Positions 42,733 through 52,271 of a stretch of 64,000 bases of DNA are shown here, one piece after another. The stretch spans positions 61,689 through 125,688 of the forward strand of contig JAKEEU010000109.1 in assembly GCA_022616415.1 (NCBI GenBank). Reading direction: 5' to 3'. The notes beneath the pieces were generated by a model, which ran no database searches, was not told where the DNA came from, and saw only the letters and a list, made by a program, of their open reading frames with translations. The position numbers and the translations under genes are program-made. This DNA is from Candidatus Zhuqueibacterota bacterium (lineage in GTDB: Bacteria > Zhuqueibacterota > Zhuqueibacteria > Zhuqueibacterales > Zhuqueibacteraceae). How positions within the stretch are numbered: position 1 is the first letter of the stretch; every line of letters starts with the position of its first letter.

Positions 42733-45700
42733 TCACCTTGCCACCACCACATACCCGCTTGCCACGTTGTTCCCCTGATCGCGCACGGAATAAAGATAAA
42801 CCCCCGGCAGCACCTCGCGGCCGCGGTCGTCGCGGCCGTTCCAGATGAAGCGACCGCCAGAACCATTGTGGCTGCTCCAAACCGGAATGCCGTTGGCATC
42901 GAAAATTTGCAAGCTCGGGTTTTGCAAAGCCAAGCCGGAATAATCGAATTCGATTTGATCGTTATAGCCGTCGTTATTGGGCGTGAAAGGATTCGGCCTG
43001 GCGATCAGACGATTGCTGAGCGCCGTCTGTGAAATTTGCACGACGAGCTTTTGGCTGTTGTTGGCTTCGGTCACTTCCCGAATCTCGTCACCGGTATCAA
43101 CCACCAGCTCCACTTCGTGCGTGCCGGTGGTTTGAAAACGCAGCGGCAGACGCAAAGTCGCGCTGTCGCCAGCGGTTAATCGAGTGAACGTCGTGTCTTT
43201 TTGTATTCCGCCGTCAACGCGAAACTGCACGTTAAACGCACGGCTGGCATCGGCGCTGCCGGCATTGGCGATCTTGCCGATCACTTCGCCCTGCAAGCCG
43301 ACGAAGAATGTACCCATTGGACGAAGGCTCGTCACCGCGAGGTCCGGCAGCTCTTGTCCGATGACAAACGTATAGGTTTCGCGCAACATGACGTTCGGCG
43401 GGAACGACAGATCTTGCGCGGCAATGCTCACGCTTACCGTATCTCCCGGCGCAAAATTTCCACGCGAATTATATTCGAGTTTGTAATCTTGCAAGACGCC
43501 AGTTATTATCGGCGAAACTGTCGCGCCGTTCACGGTCATGACGATTGCAGAAAGATCAACCCCGGCAACAAGGTCGCGCACATGAAGCACGATATTGGTG
43601 TTCGGCGAGGCATTGGACGAACCTTTCGCCGGTTGGTGATCGGTGGTAAACGGCGGCTCAACATCGCGAATGATTGAGAAACGCAACGTGTCCGGGGTCA
43701 TCACATTAGCGGGTTGCGCCAAATCACGGGCGCGGACCACGACTTGCACGGTGGCGTTGTATCGAAAATTTTGCACCGGTTTGTATTGCAGCAGAAAGCC
43801 TTGCGGAACCGGTGTGACCGTTGGCGAAACAGGCTGGCCATCCACTTGCATCGTGAGTGAATTGCGATCAACGCCGGCCAATTCATCGCGTACTTCAATG
43901 CGAATATCGGTATCAGGCGGGACATTGGTTGCATTCCGCGCCGGAAAATGATCGAGTGTGAATGGCGGTTCGTTATCACTGACCGTCGTGAATGAATAAA
44001 TATCATCCGGCGTCATTTGATTGGGCGGCGAGGCAAGATCCCTTGCGCTGATTCGAACTTGCACGGTTTGATTATCGCGAAATGGCGCTGCCGGTTTGTA
44101 GCGCAAAGTGTATGTTGAAGGTATGCCAGTAATCTGTGGTTTGACGATGACGCCATTAACGGCCATCGTTATCCGGCTCGAATCGACGCCGGGATTAGCA
44201 TCACGCACTTCAACCATGATTTCAGTGTCGCGTGGCACGTTTCTCGCACCGCGCGCCGGGTTGTGATTGATCGTGAACGGCGCCACTTGATCCGGCCCGG
44301 CGAGCGCAACGAGTGAAACTGTATCACTGCGCGTAAGCCCACCTCCAGCACCGGCAATGATGAAATTATAATTTCCTGGCGCCACACTGGTTGTCGTTTG
44401 CAACGTGAGTGTCGAAGGCGTGGCCGCATTTATACTCACTGGCGTAAAAGTCGGGGTCACGTCCGGAATTTTTGGAAAAAGTGATAGACTCACATTGCCC
44501 GTAAAACCGCCGCTGGGTTGCATACGAACGGTGTAGCTTGCCGCTTGTCCCGCCGGCACGGTTTGGCTGGGCGGCGTCGCGGTCAGTATAAAACTCGGAA
44601 GCGAGGCGGCGCAGGAAGGAATAGCGATGGTGCGTGCCGCCGAAATCGCCGCAGCGTTCGCAGCCATGACGTTGACAATGAAGCCGAGTGTATCATCGAC
44701 CGACGGGCATTGCGCCAAGACTTTCCACGTCGCAATGCCGGTTAACTGCGGGCTGATATTTGCTGGCGTCACTTGTTTTGAGGCCACTTCACCGCTCGCC
44801 ACAATTAACCCGGGCGGCAAATTGAGCCTGGCCTCAACGCCCGTTACTATGCTCGCTCCAGTGTTCAATACAATCAAATTAATTTCAAACGGATTGGGCG
44901 TGAGCTGCCCGGAAAAAGTTTCGAGACGATTCGGCGCGGTGAGATTGAGCGCCAATTGGCTGCCGCCGACCGTTGTGGTCACGTCGCCGATGCCATAATA
45001 AGTTGCAATAACCCGGCGCTCATTGGGCGCCAAGCGGGTTTCGTTCCAGCGCAAAATGACGGCGCTGTCGTCATAAAACGGGATCTGCTGCAGGGTGTAA
45101 TCCCACTGGACATTATTTAGGAAACTCCATTGCCCAATGATCAACAAATCCGGACGAACCGCATCGCGGCCAACCAGCGTTCCCTGCGCCACCAGGCCCG
45201 GATTCGTCAAATCGTTTCTTTCAAACGCCTGAAAATAATCCGGCACAAACGGCGCGGTGAACTGATGCTCGCCCTGGCGATAGCCAAAGCTCGTCCACAC
45301 CCGGGCATCATCTTTTCCATTAATATTGGTGTCCAACATCAAAAGCAACCCCACTTGATGCGGGACGGCATCATTGTTGCCAATAAAATATTGAATGAGA
45401 ATAGCGCCGGTGGTCGAGGTATAGCGCTGCGCCGTCAAGCGTTGCTCGATCGTGACATTGCTGATGCGATACGTGCAAGTGATCGTGCTGTCCGAAGTTT
45501 GGATGGGGCCGGAAACCAAGGGCAACTGGGGCGCGCCGGTGTTGAGCGAATTGTTGCTGTAAACCGTGCCATCGACGCGAACGTTGAAATGCGAGGTGTA
45601 TCTTTGATCCGGAAAGAGAAAAAGCAAAGGTTTATTATCAGCAGTGCCAATGTTAAACAAGCCTTTGAAAGGATTAAACCGGCCACCCAAACTATCATTG

Positions 45701-45861
45701 ACCTGCACGGCGATGACGGCATTTCCGGCACGCAGAGATTGGGCGGCAATATTGGCAGGCGATGAGGCGGCTTGTTCTTTTATGGAAAGTCGTTGTTGTG
45801 CGTGCAGGTTGACTGACGCACAAACCAAAAGGAGCAGAATCAAAATCGAGGAAATTTTCAT
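42733..45861 (-). CDS. Large secreted surface protein with Ig-like/CARDB domains and FlgD-like sorting end
   Basis: A 1042-aa exported protein: signal peptide (MKISSILILLLLVCASVNLHA), a beta-rich N-terminal third, an Ig-like region with TVPAGQAASYTVRMQPSGGF, three tandem Big-type units each carrying PxFTxDHxPARGxxNxPxDT and a DLAxPPNxMTPD linker (about residues 530-840), a CARDB-like domain (LPDLAVTSLRPMGTFFVGLQ, DTGDEIREVTEANNSQKLVV), and a C-terminal FlgD/gliding-type domain (NPFTPNNDGYNDQIEFDYSG, GRFIWNGRDDRGREVLPGVY, ending SGYVVVAR). This C-terminus resembles type 9 secretion or FlgD-like sorting modules. Likely surface-attached or secreted. Confidence 0.88.
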   Translation of the reverse strand: MKISSILILLLLVCASVNLHAQQRLSIKEQAASSPANIAAQSLRAGNAVIAVQVNDSLGGRFNPFKGLFNIGTADNKPLLFLFPDQRYTSHFNVRVDGTVYSNNSLNTGAPQLPLVSGPIQTSDSTITCTYRISNVTIEQRLTAQRYTSTTGAILIQYFIGNNDAVPHQVGLLLMLDTNINGKDDARVWTSFGYRQGEHQFTAPFVPDYFQAFERNDLTNPGLVAQGTLVGRDAVRPDLLIIGQWSFLNNVQWDYTLQQIPFYDDSAVILRWNETRLAPNERRVIATYYGIGDVTTTVGGSQLALNLTAPNRLETFSGQLTPNPFEINLIVLNTGASIVTGVEARLNLPPGLIVASGEVASKQVTPANISPQLTGIATWKVLAQCPSVDDTLGFIVNVMAANAAAISAARTIAIPSCAASLPSFILTATPPSQTVPAGQAASYTVRMQPSGGFTGNVSLSLFPKIPDVTPTFTPVSINAATPSTLTLQTTTSVAPGNYNFIIAGAGGGLTRSDTVSLVALAGPDQVAPFTINHNPARGARNVPRDTEIMVEVRDANPGVDSSRITMAVNGVIVKPQITGIPSTYTLRYKPAAPFRDNQTVQVRISARDLASPPNQMTPDDIYSFTTVSDNEPPFTLDHFPARNATNVPPDTDIRIEVRDELAGVDRNSLTMQVDGQPVSPTVTPVPQGFLLQYKPVQNFRYNATVQVVVRARDLAQPANVMTPDTLRFSIIRDVEPPFTTDHQPAKGSSNASPNTNIVLHVRDLVAGVDLSAIVMTVNGATVSPIITGVLQDYKLEYNSRGNFAPGDTVSVSIAAQDLSFPPNVMLRETYTFVIGQELPDLAVTSLRPMGTFFVGLQGEVIGKIANAGSADASRAFNVQFRVDGGIQKDTTFTRLTAGDSATLRLPLRFQTTGTHEVELVVDTGDEIREVTEANNSQKLVVQISQTALSNRLIARPNPFTPNNDGYNDQIEFDYSGLALQNPSLQIFDANGIPVWSSHNGSGGRFIWNGRDDRGREVLPGVYLYSVRDQGNNVASGYVVVAR

Positions 45862-46213
45862 AATGACAAAGCAGAGGTGTGAACTCAAAAGTTTGTAGTG
45901 ATGCCTTTAGGCATACAACTTTTGAAATTGATTTAAGGCCGTCATTTATTGACGCGACGTTATTGCCAAAATGACGCGCCTGAAGGCGCTACTACGCACC
46001 AATTACATTACGGCCATAATAGCAATTTTTTTCTACTTTGTCAAGCGGAATGAAATTGAGCAACGGGGTGCGCGAAAAGCCGAGGGTAAAAGGGGGACAT
46101 CACTCAATACAGCACAACCAAACGGCATGTGCTTGTGACGCTACCGCTGGTTTTGAATAAAAATCTGATCTGGCACCAGCAAGACAAAAACCTTTTTTCG
46201 TTGCAATCATTAA
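45862..46213. other. Spacer without gene
   Basis: AT-rich spacer upstream of the surface-protein gene, with TGCCTTTAGGCA and GCGCCTGAAGGCGC short palindromes (45901-45990) and no plausible frame. Confidence 0.5.
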
Positions 46214-46301
46214 AGCTTCACAGACTGGCAGTCTGTGTTACGTTACCGTAGCAAAAAAGCTTCACAGACTGGCAGTCTGTGTTACGTTACCGTTGCAAAA
46301 A
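46214..46301. repeat. Two tandem copies of a 44-bp repeat
   Basis: Copies at 46214-46257 and 46258-46301, each AGCTTCACAGACTGGCAGTC … TGTGTTACGTTACCG plus GCAAAAA; they differ at one or two positions. Each contains the hairpin CACAGACTGGCAGTCTGTG. Confidence 0.88.
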
Positions 46302-46540
46302 AGAAGCCGGGCGGTTGCCCTTGTCGGACGCGCCGTTGCCATCGTGGCGCGTCTCGTTGAAGTCTGCGCTATCCCTGCAGGGCAATAGACATTAGACTCC
46401 TGAGGCCACCACCGCACCAGTTTTGTCGCGCCCATCCCAAACCACCGCATGCCGCCCGGCTGATATTTCCTCTTCCCAAAGCGTGCGGACGTGTTGTCCG
46501 AGTATGCCACGCCGTCAAATTTCACGGCGTAATAATCTTG
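46290..46540 (-). pseudogene. Decayed FlgD/type-9-like C-terminal sorting domain
   Basis: On the minus strand one frame reads RGILGQHVRTLWEEEISAGR followed by HAVVWDGRDKTGAVVASGV, then TAA; a shifted continuation gives SADFNETRH. This is the standard end of FlgD-Ig/T9SS-like surface proteins (xxTLxxGxxxAGxHxVxWDGRDxxGxxVASGVYxYRLxxGxFxETRKM). The stop falls where SGVYxYR should continue, and no start or upstream domains exist. Confidence 0.7.
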
Positions 46541-46567
46541 AATATTATACAAGATCGGGGTGCTACG

Positions 46568-46927
46568 CTACCGAAACAGCGCTCGCATAATCGGCGAGTG
46601 CAGTTGATTGCAAACCGGGTTCATCAATTTGACGAGCTTCTCTTCTTCGAGCGCCAGCAGCAGCTCGCTCGAGTATGGCATGGGATAGATCGCCACAAAA
46701 AGATTGCCGTGCGGCTCGGAATTTTCCAGCCACGAGCGATAAGCGTAGTGCATGGAGCCGATTCTGCCGTCGGCAAAATTGCGCGAGATTCCGATATACA
46801 ACAGCTCGTCCAAGTTCAGCATCACGCCGGTTCCGGTGAGAATCGCATAAACCCCGCTCTCGGTCGGGGGAACCCATTCATTCAGAGAAAACGGGCCGTA
46901 GAAGTGACGGCCGCCAATGTTGATCAT
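46568..46927 (-). CDS. GIY-YIG-like domain protein
   Basis: A 119-aa protein with the two family strands SGVYAILTG (GVY for GIY) and ELLYIGIS (YIG), the helix residues Arg (ADGRIGS) and Tyr, and a Glu/Asn end (EEEKLVKLMNPVCNQL), in the order expected of a compact GIY-YIG nuclease fold. Catalytic competence is not certain. Start ATG 46927, preceded by GAGGT. It lies between a sorting-domain relic and low-GC spacer. Confidence 0.72.
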   Translation of the reverse strand: MINIGGRHFYGPFSLNEWVPPTESGVYAILTGTGVMLNLDELLYIGISRNFADGRIGSMHYAYRSWLENSEPHGNLFVAIYPMPYSSELLLALEEEKLVKLMNPVCNQLHSPIMRALFR

Positions 46928-47208
46928 GTTTGTGTACCTCAAAAGTCCTAAAGTTACGATGTCCTCGAATCAGCTAAACGGTGTTTTCTTTTTGCAAAAC
47001 TTATGCCGCTTTTTAAAAGCAGACAGCGGAAGCCGGTATTCGATGGGCAAAGGCTTTAGCGTGTTGATTCTTAGGCAAATATCGGTTGGCGAAAGCGGCA
47101 AGCGAGCAAACGGGGCGAAGCAAATATTTGACACAAAATCTAACAATGAATTACATGGACGTAATCGAAAAACACAAAAATTCAGACGATTTAAGTAAAG
47201 CTGTTTAT

Positions 47209-48036
47209 CTAGTCGGCATAGAAACCCATCCACATCGGCATTAACCCATACAACACCGCCGCTGCACAATTTACGGCTAAAACCTGCAAAGTATGGCGAG
47301 ACCGTATCAAAAGCGTGCGATCAAATAATAACCAGAAAAGTAGCAATGATAATAAAACCAAGCATGAAAGTACTGGATCAAATCCCGAACTTGGGCCAAT
47401 ATCGTGCCCCCATACTTTAAGCGCCCACAAGGGCAGAGCACCGAGCACACCAAGCACGAGCATATAACCACAAGCTGATTCGACGAATTTGCCCACGATA
47501 GGAACACCCCAGAGTGGGTCCACGCCCCTGGCATACCCTTCGGAGTGCATGATCAGCTCCATCGAACACGTGAAGGTCAGCCAGGCAAACATGACAACAA
47601 AAGTGAATATTCGGAAACGCGCATGCTCTTTTCCAAGCGGCAATACTGCAAGAAGGCAAAATGCTGCATTGATTAGCCCGGCGTATGAATCGGGAAGCTC
47701 CGGAATCAGAGGATAGTAGAGACTACTATTCATGTGCGGCGTGTAGGAAAGGCAATACGTGACTTCAAGCACTAGGGCAACGAGGAGGAGCATAGACCAG
47801 AGGCGTCCATGTATCAAAGCATCCTGTAGATGAGAAACCCGATTTAGCCCTTTGACAAACAGAATTGTAGTGCTCGGAAAATAGAGCAGGCTGGGCAAAA
47901 AACCAAAAGCTTCAAGCACGGCCGAGTTAAAAATGAAATGAGCGAGATCAAACACCACAGCTATTGCCAATGTTGCTAATGCTCCCAGCTCAATTCTAGC
48001 CAAGAACCATTGCTTCGAATTTTGTCTAGTACTCAT
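47209..48036 (-). CDS. Polytopic membrane protein of unknown function
   Basis: A 275-aa protein with about seven membrane segments, for example ALATLAIAVVFDLAHFIF, LWSMLLLVALVLEVTYCLSY, IFTFVVMFAWLTFTCSMELI, CGYMLVLGVLGALPLWALKV and LSCLVLLSLLLFWLLFD. No catalytic motif is recognisable. Start ATG 48036. It is 84 bases downstream of the DUF3592-like gene on the same strand. Base composition is lower in GC than the flanking genes. Confidence 0.7.
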   Translation of the reverse strand: MSTRQNSKQWFLARIELGALATLAIAVVFDLAHFIFNSAVLEAFGFLPSLLYFPSTTILFVKGLNRVSHLQDALIHGRLWSMLLLVALVLEVTYCLSYTPHMNSSLYYPLIPELPDSYAGLINAAFCLLAVLPLGKEHARFRIFTFVVMFAWLTFTCSMELIMHSEGYARGVDPLWGVPIVGKFVESACGYMLVLGVLGALPLWALKVWGHDIGPSSGFDPVLSCLVLLSLLLFWLLFDRTLLIRSRHTLQVLAVNCAAAVLYGLMPMWMGFYAD

Positions 48037-48120
48037 CAATGCCTTCGTTATTGCGGAGTTGTGCCAAGGTCAACCGCGATTCGTCCGCTGCATCGACAAT
48101 CAAAGCGACTACTGATTATT

Positions 48121-48558
48121 TTAGATGGATTTGATCCCATTTACTCCCTGACAAGCCACAGTGCCTCCAATGAGTGACCATGCAATTAATACAAACCAAT
48201 ATATCATTGGCCAATCGCGTCGCATAACGGACTCCTGCGGATTCCTTGGATTAACATAACATTTGTTTTTCCCCTTAGATAAGCGCATCGAATAATTCTT
48301 ATATAAAGTTCCGATTCTATTATCGACAATTCCAATTCGTTCATTATAATAAATTTTTCCGTCATACTCGTAACTGTATTCTATCTGATTGCTTAAGTAG
48401 TGGCGGATATCATTTATTTCACAAACCACCTCGACCCAATTCTTACTGTCATATTTTTTGATTCCATTCCAAAGTAAAGAATAAAATGGAAGCATACCCA
48501 TGATGACCATAAGCGTATACACTGCCATTAGAGAAATTGTTGAAGCAATTTTCCTCAT
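48121..48558 (-). CDS. DUF3592-like small membrane protein
   Basis: A 145-aa protein with an N-terminal membrane segment (ISLMAVYTLMVIMGMLPFYS), a beta-rich exposed part (WVEVVCEINDIRHYL, IEYSYEYDGKIYYNERIG, GKNKCYVNPRNPQESVMRRD) and a C-terminal membrane segment (WFVLIAWSLIGGTVAC). The WxxVxCxI … YxYxxxGxxYxxxxI … VxVNPxNPxxSVL pattern is that of DUF3592 proteins. Strikingly AT-rich compared with most genes here. Confidence 0.82.
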   Translation of the reverse strand: MRKIASTISLMAVYTLMVIMGMLPFYSLLWNGIKKYDSKNWVEVVCEINDIRHYLSNQIEYSYEYDGKIYYNERIGIVDNRIGTLYKNYSMRLSKGKNKCYVNPRNPQESVMRRDWPMIYWFVLIAWSLIGGTVACQGVNGIKSI

Positions 48559-48888
48559 GTCTTTTCTAGCACGCCTTACCGTCTAAAAATTCTATTCTTA
48601 ATTTATCCGTTGGTTTTGGCTTTTAGAAAAAACCTTGGGGGAGCGTTTTCAAGCAGCAATCTGAATACTACCACACGGAAAAATCTCCTCCTTCGCGGTT
48701 GATGAGATAGGACAGGAATCCAAGCTTTCAAGAATAATATCTTATCGTCTTTTTCATTGAATTGCGGAAACGGCAAGCGGGGGTCGCCATCAAAATCTCG
48801 TGAAGAAAAACGCTTGACATTCTGCTTTTTTCTGCTTATTTTTTTACGATTTACCAGGCTAACTCCAAGGGCCTCTCCTGCGATTGTA
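48559..48888. other. Intergenic region upstream of DISM kinase
   Basis: Divergent spacer. ATCCGTTGG at 48604 is a short remnant of repeat family B. Frames on both strands here look non-coding. No clear promoter is assigned. Confidence 0.5.
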
Positions 48889-51297
48889 ATGAAAATGAGA
48901 TTATCTGACCTGTTCGATGGTTTGGTGGCGGCCGGCTTGGCCGTTTTCATCGGCTGCGGCCAAAGCCTTCAAAGCAAAAGTCAACCACTGGCCAGCAAAG
49001 GCGTTCTCGACCTTTCGAATTGGGATTTTAAACAGGACGGTCCGGTTGATCTTTCGGGAGAGTACGAATTTTATTGGCAGCAGCTTTTGACGCCGGCAAG
49101 CTTTTCTCCAACCCAACTGCCGGAAAAAAGCGGTTTCATTAAAGTGCCGGGCTACTGGACAGGCTATCAATTAAACGGCACGAAGCTCCCAGGCACCGGT
49201 TATGCGACCTACCGTTTGACGGTGCTTTTAAAAGATTCCATCGCCGCTAAGCTCGCGTTTAAATTTTTGGATATGGGTACCGCCTGCACGGTGTTTGCAA
49301 ACGGAGAAAGAATCTTATCCATGGGCACGGCCGGTTCGACGCGCGAGACCACAGTTCCCAGATATTTTCCGCAGGTGGTCGATTTTGCTCCCAACGCCAG
49401 ACGCATTGAGCTTATTTTTCAGGTTTCGAATTTTCATCATACGCGCGGCGGCGCGTGGGAGGCCATCCGCCTGGGAACCAAGGAACAAATCAACAAAATC
49501 AGGGAACGCCGCTTGGCGCTCGATCTGATTCTGTTCGGCAGTATTCTGATCATGGGGCTGTATCATCTCACGCTTTTTCGCTTGAGAAAAAATGAGTGGT
49601 CATTATTCTTTTTCGGCGTATTCTGTCTGCTCATCGCGATCCGGCTTCTCACCACGGTGGAGAGATATCTGCTGCATGTATTTCCGGCCATGAGCTGGGA
49701 GCTGTTCGTTAAAGTTGAGTATCTTTCCATCTATCTGGCCGGGCCGGTATTCGCTCTATTTCTTTACCGGTTGTTCTCTCACGACTTCCACAAACCCGTG
49801 ATTGCCGCAATATTGGCAATTGGTTTGCTTTTTTCCGGCATCGTCGCGTTGGCCCCGGCAAGAATTTTTACCCAGACGCTTCATGCCTACGAGCTCTTCA
49901 TCGTCACGAGCGTGATCTATGCATTATCCATGCTCGTGCTGTGTACCGTTCGCCAACGCGATGGCGCGGCAATCATTCTGCTTGGCTTCCTCTTTTTAAC
50001 GGCAACCATTGTCAATGATATTTTGGACGTGGACGTCGTCATCCAGACCGGCCATTTTATGCACGTGGGGCTGTTTATTTTTATATTTTCCCACGCCTAT
50101 CTTTTGTCTTCACAGTACGCGCGGGCGTTCACGACCATCGATTTGCAGCGCGGCGAGCTGGAAAAATCGAATATCCAATATCAACAGGAAGCGAGAGAGC
50201 GCCGGCAGGCGGAAGCAGCGTTGCGCGATAGCGAGGAAAGATTCCGCCAATTGGCCGAGAACATCCGTGAGGTGTTCTGGCTGAGCAATCCCGAGAAAAG
50301 CCGTATCTTTTATATCAGTCCCGGCTACGAGGCAATCTGGGGCCGCACCTGCGAGAGCCTTTACGCCTCGCCGCAGAACTGGCTGCAGGCGATTCATCCT
50401 GCAGACCGCGACCGGGTGTTCGAGGCCGCCCTGACCAAACAAATTTCCGGAGAGTACGACGAGACCTATCGGATTCGGCAACCGGATGGCGCGATTCGTT
50501 GGATCCGGGACCGCGCTTTTCCGGTTCGCGACAAGGCCGGCGCGATCTACCGCATTGCCGGCATAGCCGAGGACATCACCGAGCGCAAGCAGGCTTTGGA
50601 AAACCTGGAAGCTTCGAGCGAACGCTTGCGCGCCTTGAGCGCCCACCTGCAATTCCTGCGCGAGCAAGAAAGGCTGGCCATTGCCAGGGATATGCACGAT
50701 GAATTAGGCCAGGTCCTCACCTCCCTCATGATGGATTTAACCGTGCTGGAGCGTCGCAGCGAAACCGCGGGGGAGGCATTGACGCCGGCTTTTTACTTGC
50801 AAGAAATCAAAAGGATGAAAGAGGTGATCGAAGCGACCATTGATCGCATCACGCAACTGATCACCAAGCTCCGGCCGCAGGTGCTCGACAGTCTTGGCCT
50901 GCTGGAGGCGCTGGAATGGCAAATCCAGGAATTTCGCCGCCACGCCGGCCTGGAGTATGAATTTATTTCCGAGGTGGACGAGATCGAGCTTGCCGCCGAG
51001 CCTGCGGTTGCCGTCTTCCGAATCTTTCAGGAGAGTCTGACCAACATCGCGCGTCACGCCCACGCCAGCAAAGTCGTGGTGGAAATAAAAGCGCACGACG
51101 ACAACATTTGCTTAGAGATTCGCGATAATGGAGCCGGCATTTCGGCAGCGGCTTTGGAAAAGCACGATGCTTTTGGATTGTTGGGGATGAAAGAGCGGGC
51201 CTTGGTCTTTGGCGGTGAAGTGGAAATTGCCGGAACCCCGGGCCAAGGCACCACCGTCAAAGTCAGGATCCCCACCACACGTGGTGATGAACCATGA
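48889..51297 (+). CDS. 7TMR-DISM sensor histidine kinase with PAS domain (NarL/HisKA_3 type)
   Basis: An 802-aa sensor. An N-terminal hydrophobic leader ends in FIGCGQ, a possible lipobox; an extracytoplasmic jelly-roll DISM domain follows (residues ~30-195; LSGEYEFYWQQLL, VPGYWTGYQLNG), then seven TM helices (~205-410), a coiled coil, PAS (~445-570), a HisKA_3 dimerisation domain with His603 in ARDMHDELGQVL, and an ATPase domain (IRDNGAGIS, FGLLGMKERALVFGG). HisKA_3 kinases normally signal to NarL-type regulators; one lies at 54476. The catalytic half is almost the same as that of the 52391-54160 kinase. ATG 48889 removes a non-protein-like extension; 48895 is also possible. Confidence 0.92.
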   Translation: MKMRLSDLFDGLVAAGLAVFIGCGQSLQSKSQPLASKGVLDLSNWDFKQDGPVDLSGEYEFYWQQLLTPASFSPTQLPEKSGFIKVPGYWTGYQLNGTKLPGTGYATYRLTVLLKDSIAAKLAFKFLDMGTACTVFANGERILSMGTAGSTRETTVPRYFPQVVDFAPNARRIELIFQVSNFHHTRGGAWEAIRLGTKEQINKIRERRLALDLILFGSILIMGLYHLTLFRLRKNEWSLFFFGVFCLLIAIRLLTTVERYLLHVFPAMSWELFVKVEYLSIYLAGPVFALFLYRLFSHDFHKPVIAAILAIGLLFSGIVALAPARIFTQTLHAYELFIVTSVIYALSMLVLCTVRQRDGAAIILLGFLFLTATIVNDILDVDVVIQTGHFMHVGLFIFIFSHAYLLSSQYARAFTTIDLQRGELEKSNIQYQQEARERRQAEAALRDSEERFRQLAENIREVFWLSNPEKSRIFYISPGYEAIWGRTCESLYASPQNWLQAIHPADRDRVFEAALTKQISGEYDETYRIRQPDGAIRWIRDRAFPVRDKAGAIYRIAGIAEDITERKQALENLEASSERLRALSAHLQFLREQERLAIARDMHDELGQVLTSLMMDLTVLERRSETAGEALTPAFYLQEIKRMKEVIEATIDRITQLITKLRPQVLDSLGLLEALEWQIQEFRRHAGLEYEFISEVDEIELAAEPAVAVFRIFQESLTNIARHAHASKVVVEIKAHDDNICLEIRDNGAGISAAALEKHDAFGLLGMKERALVFGGEVEIAGTPGQGTTVKVRIPTTRGDEP

Positions 51298-51377
51298 CAA
51301 AAATTTTGCAACCTATCCAGCGAAGTGTCGCCTCAAACCCTACGGGCGTAGCAGGCAAGCTCGCAAAGAAAAAATCT

Positions 51378-51435
51378 CCAACGGATAGAAAAACCCAACT
51401 GATTAAAAAATCCGTTGGGTTCTTCAATCCGTTGG
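51378..51435. repeat. Repeat family B hairpin upstream of GxxExxY gene
   Basis: CCAACGGATAGAAAAACCCA … TCCGTTGGGTTCTTCAATCC plus GTTGG: long hairpin, near-identical to 52272-52334. Confidence 0.85.
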
Positions 51436-51468
51436 AAAAAACCTTTTAAAAACAGGCTGGAGGTTTTT

Positions 51469-52263
51469 ATGACACTTCTTTACCAGGAACTGACGCGAGA
51501 ATTGCGCCGGTGCGTTTTTGACGTTCACAACGCGCTTGGAACCGGATATGACGAAGAAACCTATCATCAGGGGATGATCATTCGATTGGAAAAGAGCGGC
51601 TTTCCACTCCGGTCAAAGGAGAAACGCTTTGTCGAGCATCGCGGCGAAAAAGTCCATGAGTTCGAGCTCGATTTAATCGCCGACGACAAGGTTATTTTCG
51701 AGCTAAAAAGCCTGCAATCCGATTTCCTGCAACCCAATTTCGTCCAGATCATTTCGTATCTGAAGCTTTGGCAAAAAAGGCTGGGATTATTGGTCAATTT
51801 TGGGCTTCCCAAGGTAAAGATCAAACGGATTCCGTTTACGGAAAAGGAGAAAAAGAAAACGGAGAATTACGATTACATTAAAGATATTCTTGCGCCAACA
51901 GATCGAGAGCATCTGAGGAATTTAAGAGAGGCAATTTTAACGGTATTTGATATGCACGGTTTGGGATATGGAGAATCAATTTACCAGGATTTGGTTTTAG
52001 CAGAATTGAGGCATAAAGAGATAAAGTACGCATCCAAAACGATCATTCCGGTCGAGTACGAGGGCCGGATCATTCGGAACTTTGAAATGAACCTCCCTGT
52101 CATTGAAGGCCGGTTCATCTTGGGGATTACTGCTCTGCAGAAACAGATCGAGTTTTATGATATTGCCAGAATTCAAACTTACTTGAGAGCCTTGAAGCTT
52201 CAAATCGGACTGCTTGTAAATTTCGGCAAGAAGGAGTTGCAAATCACCGGCGTTCGCGCGTGA
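51469..52263 (+). CDS. Tandem GxxExxY protein (PD-(D/E)XK-like)
   Basis: A 264-aa protein made of two GxxExxY units (PF13366-like). Unit 1: NALGTGYDEETYHQGMIIRL and the nuclease-like core FELDLIADDKVIFELKSLQS, with Asp and ExK. Unit 2: HGLGYGESIYQDLVLAEL, but its core reads NFEMNLPVIEGRFILGITAL, lacking the ExK; it is probably degenerate. Both end with LxLGLLVNFG. A GGAGG box precedes ATG 51469. Repeat family B copies lie on either side, and the gene separates two paralogous kinases. Confidence 0.88.
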   Translation: MTLLYQELTRELRRCVFDVHNALGTGYDEETYHQGMIIRLEKSGFPLRSKEKRFVEHRGEKVHEFELDLIADDKVIFELKSLQSDFLQPNFVQIISYLKLWQKRLGLLVNFGLPKVKIKRIPFTEKEKKKTENYDYIKDILAPTDREHLRNLREAILTVFDMHGLGYGESIYQDLVLAELRHKEIKYASKTIIPVEYEGRIIRNFEMNLPVIEGRFILGITALQKQIEFYDIARIQTYLRALKLQIGLLVNFGKKELQITGVRA

Positions 52264-52271
52264 AGTTAATT

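Noticed and set aside
46928..48120. Integron-like attC sites around small hypothetical genes
   Set aside because: Considered because small, AT-rich genes of unknown function are clustered, but no paired RYYYAAC/GTTRRRY core sites with the right folding could be found.
48603..48950. 115-aa minus-strand frame
   Set aside because: Antisense to the kinase start and spacer; very basic, no motif.
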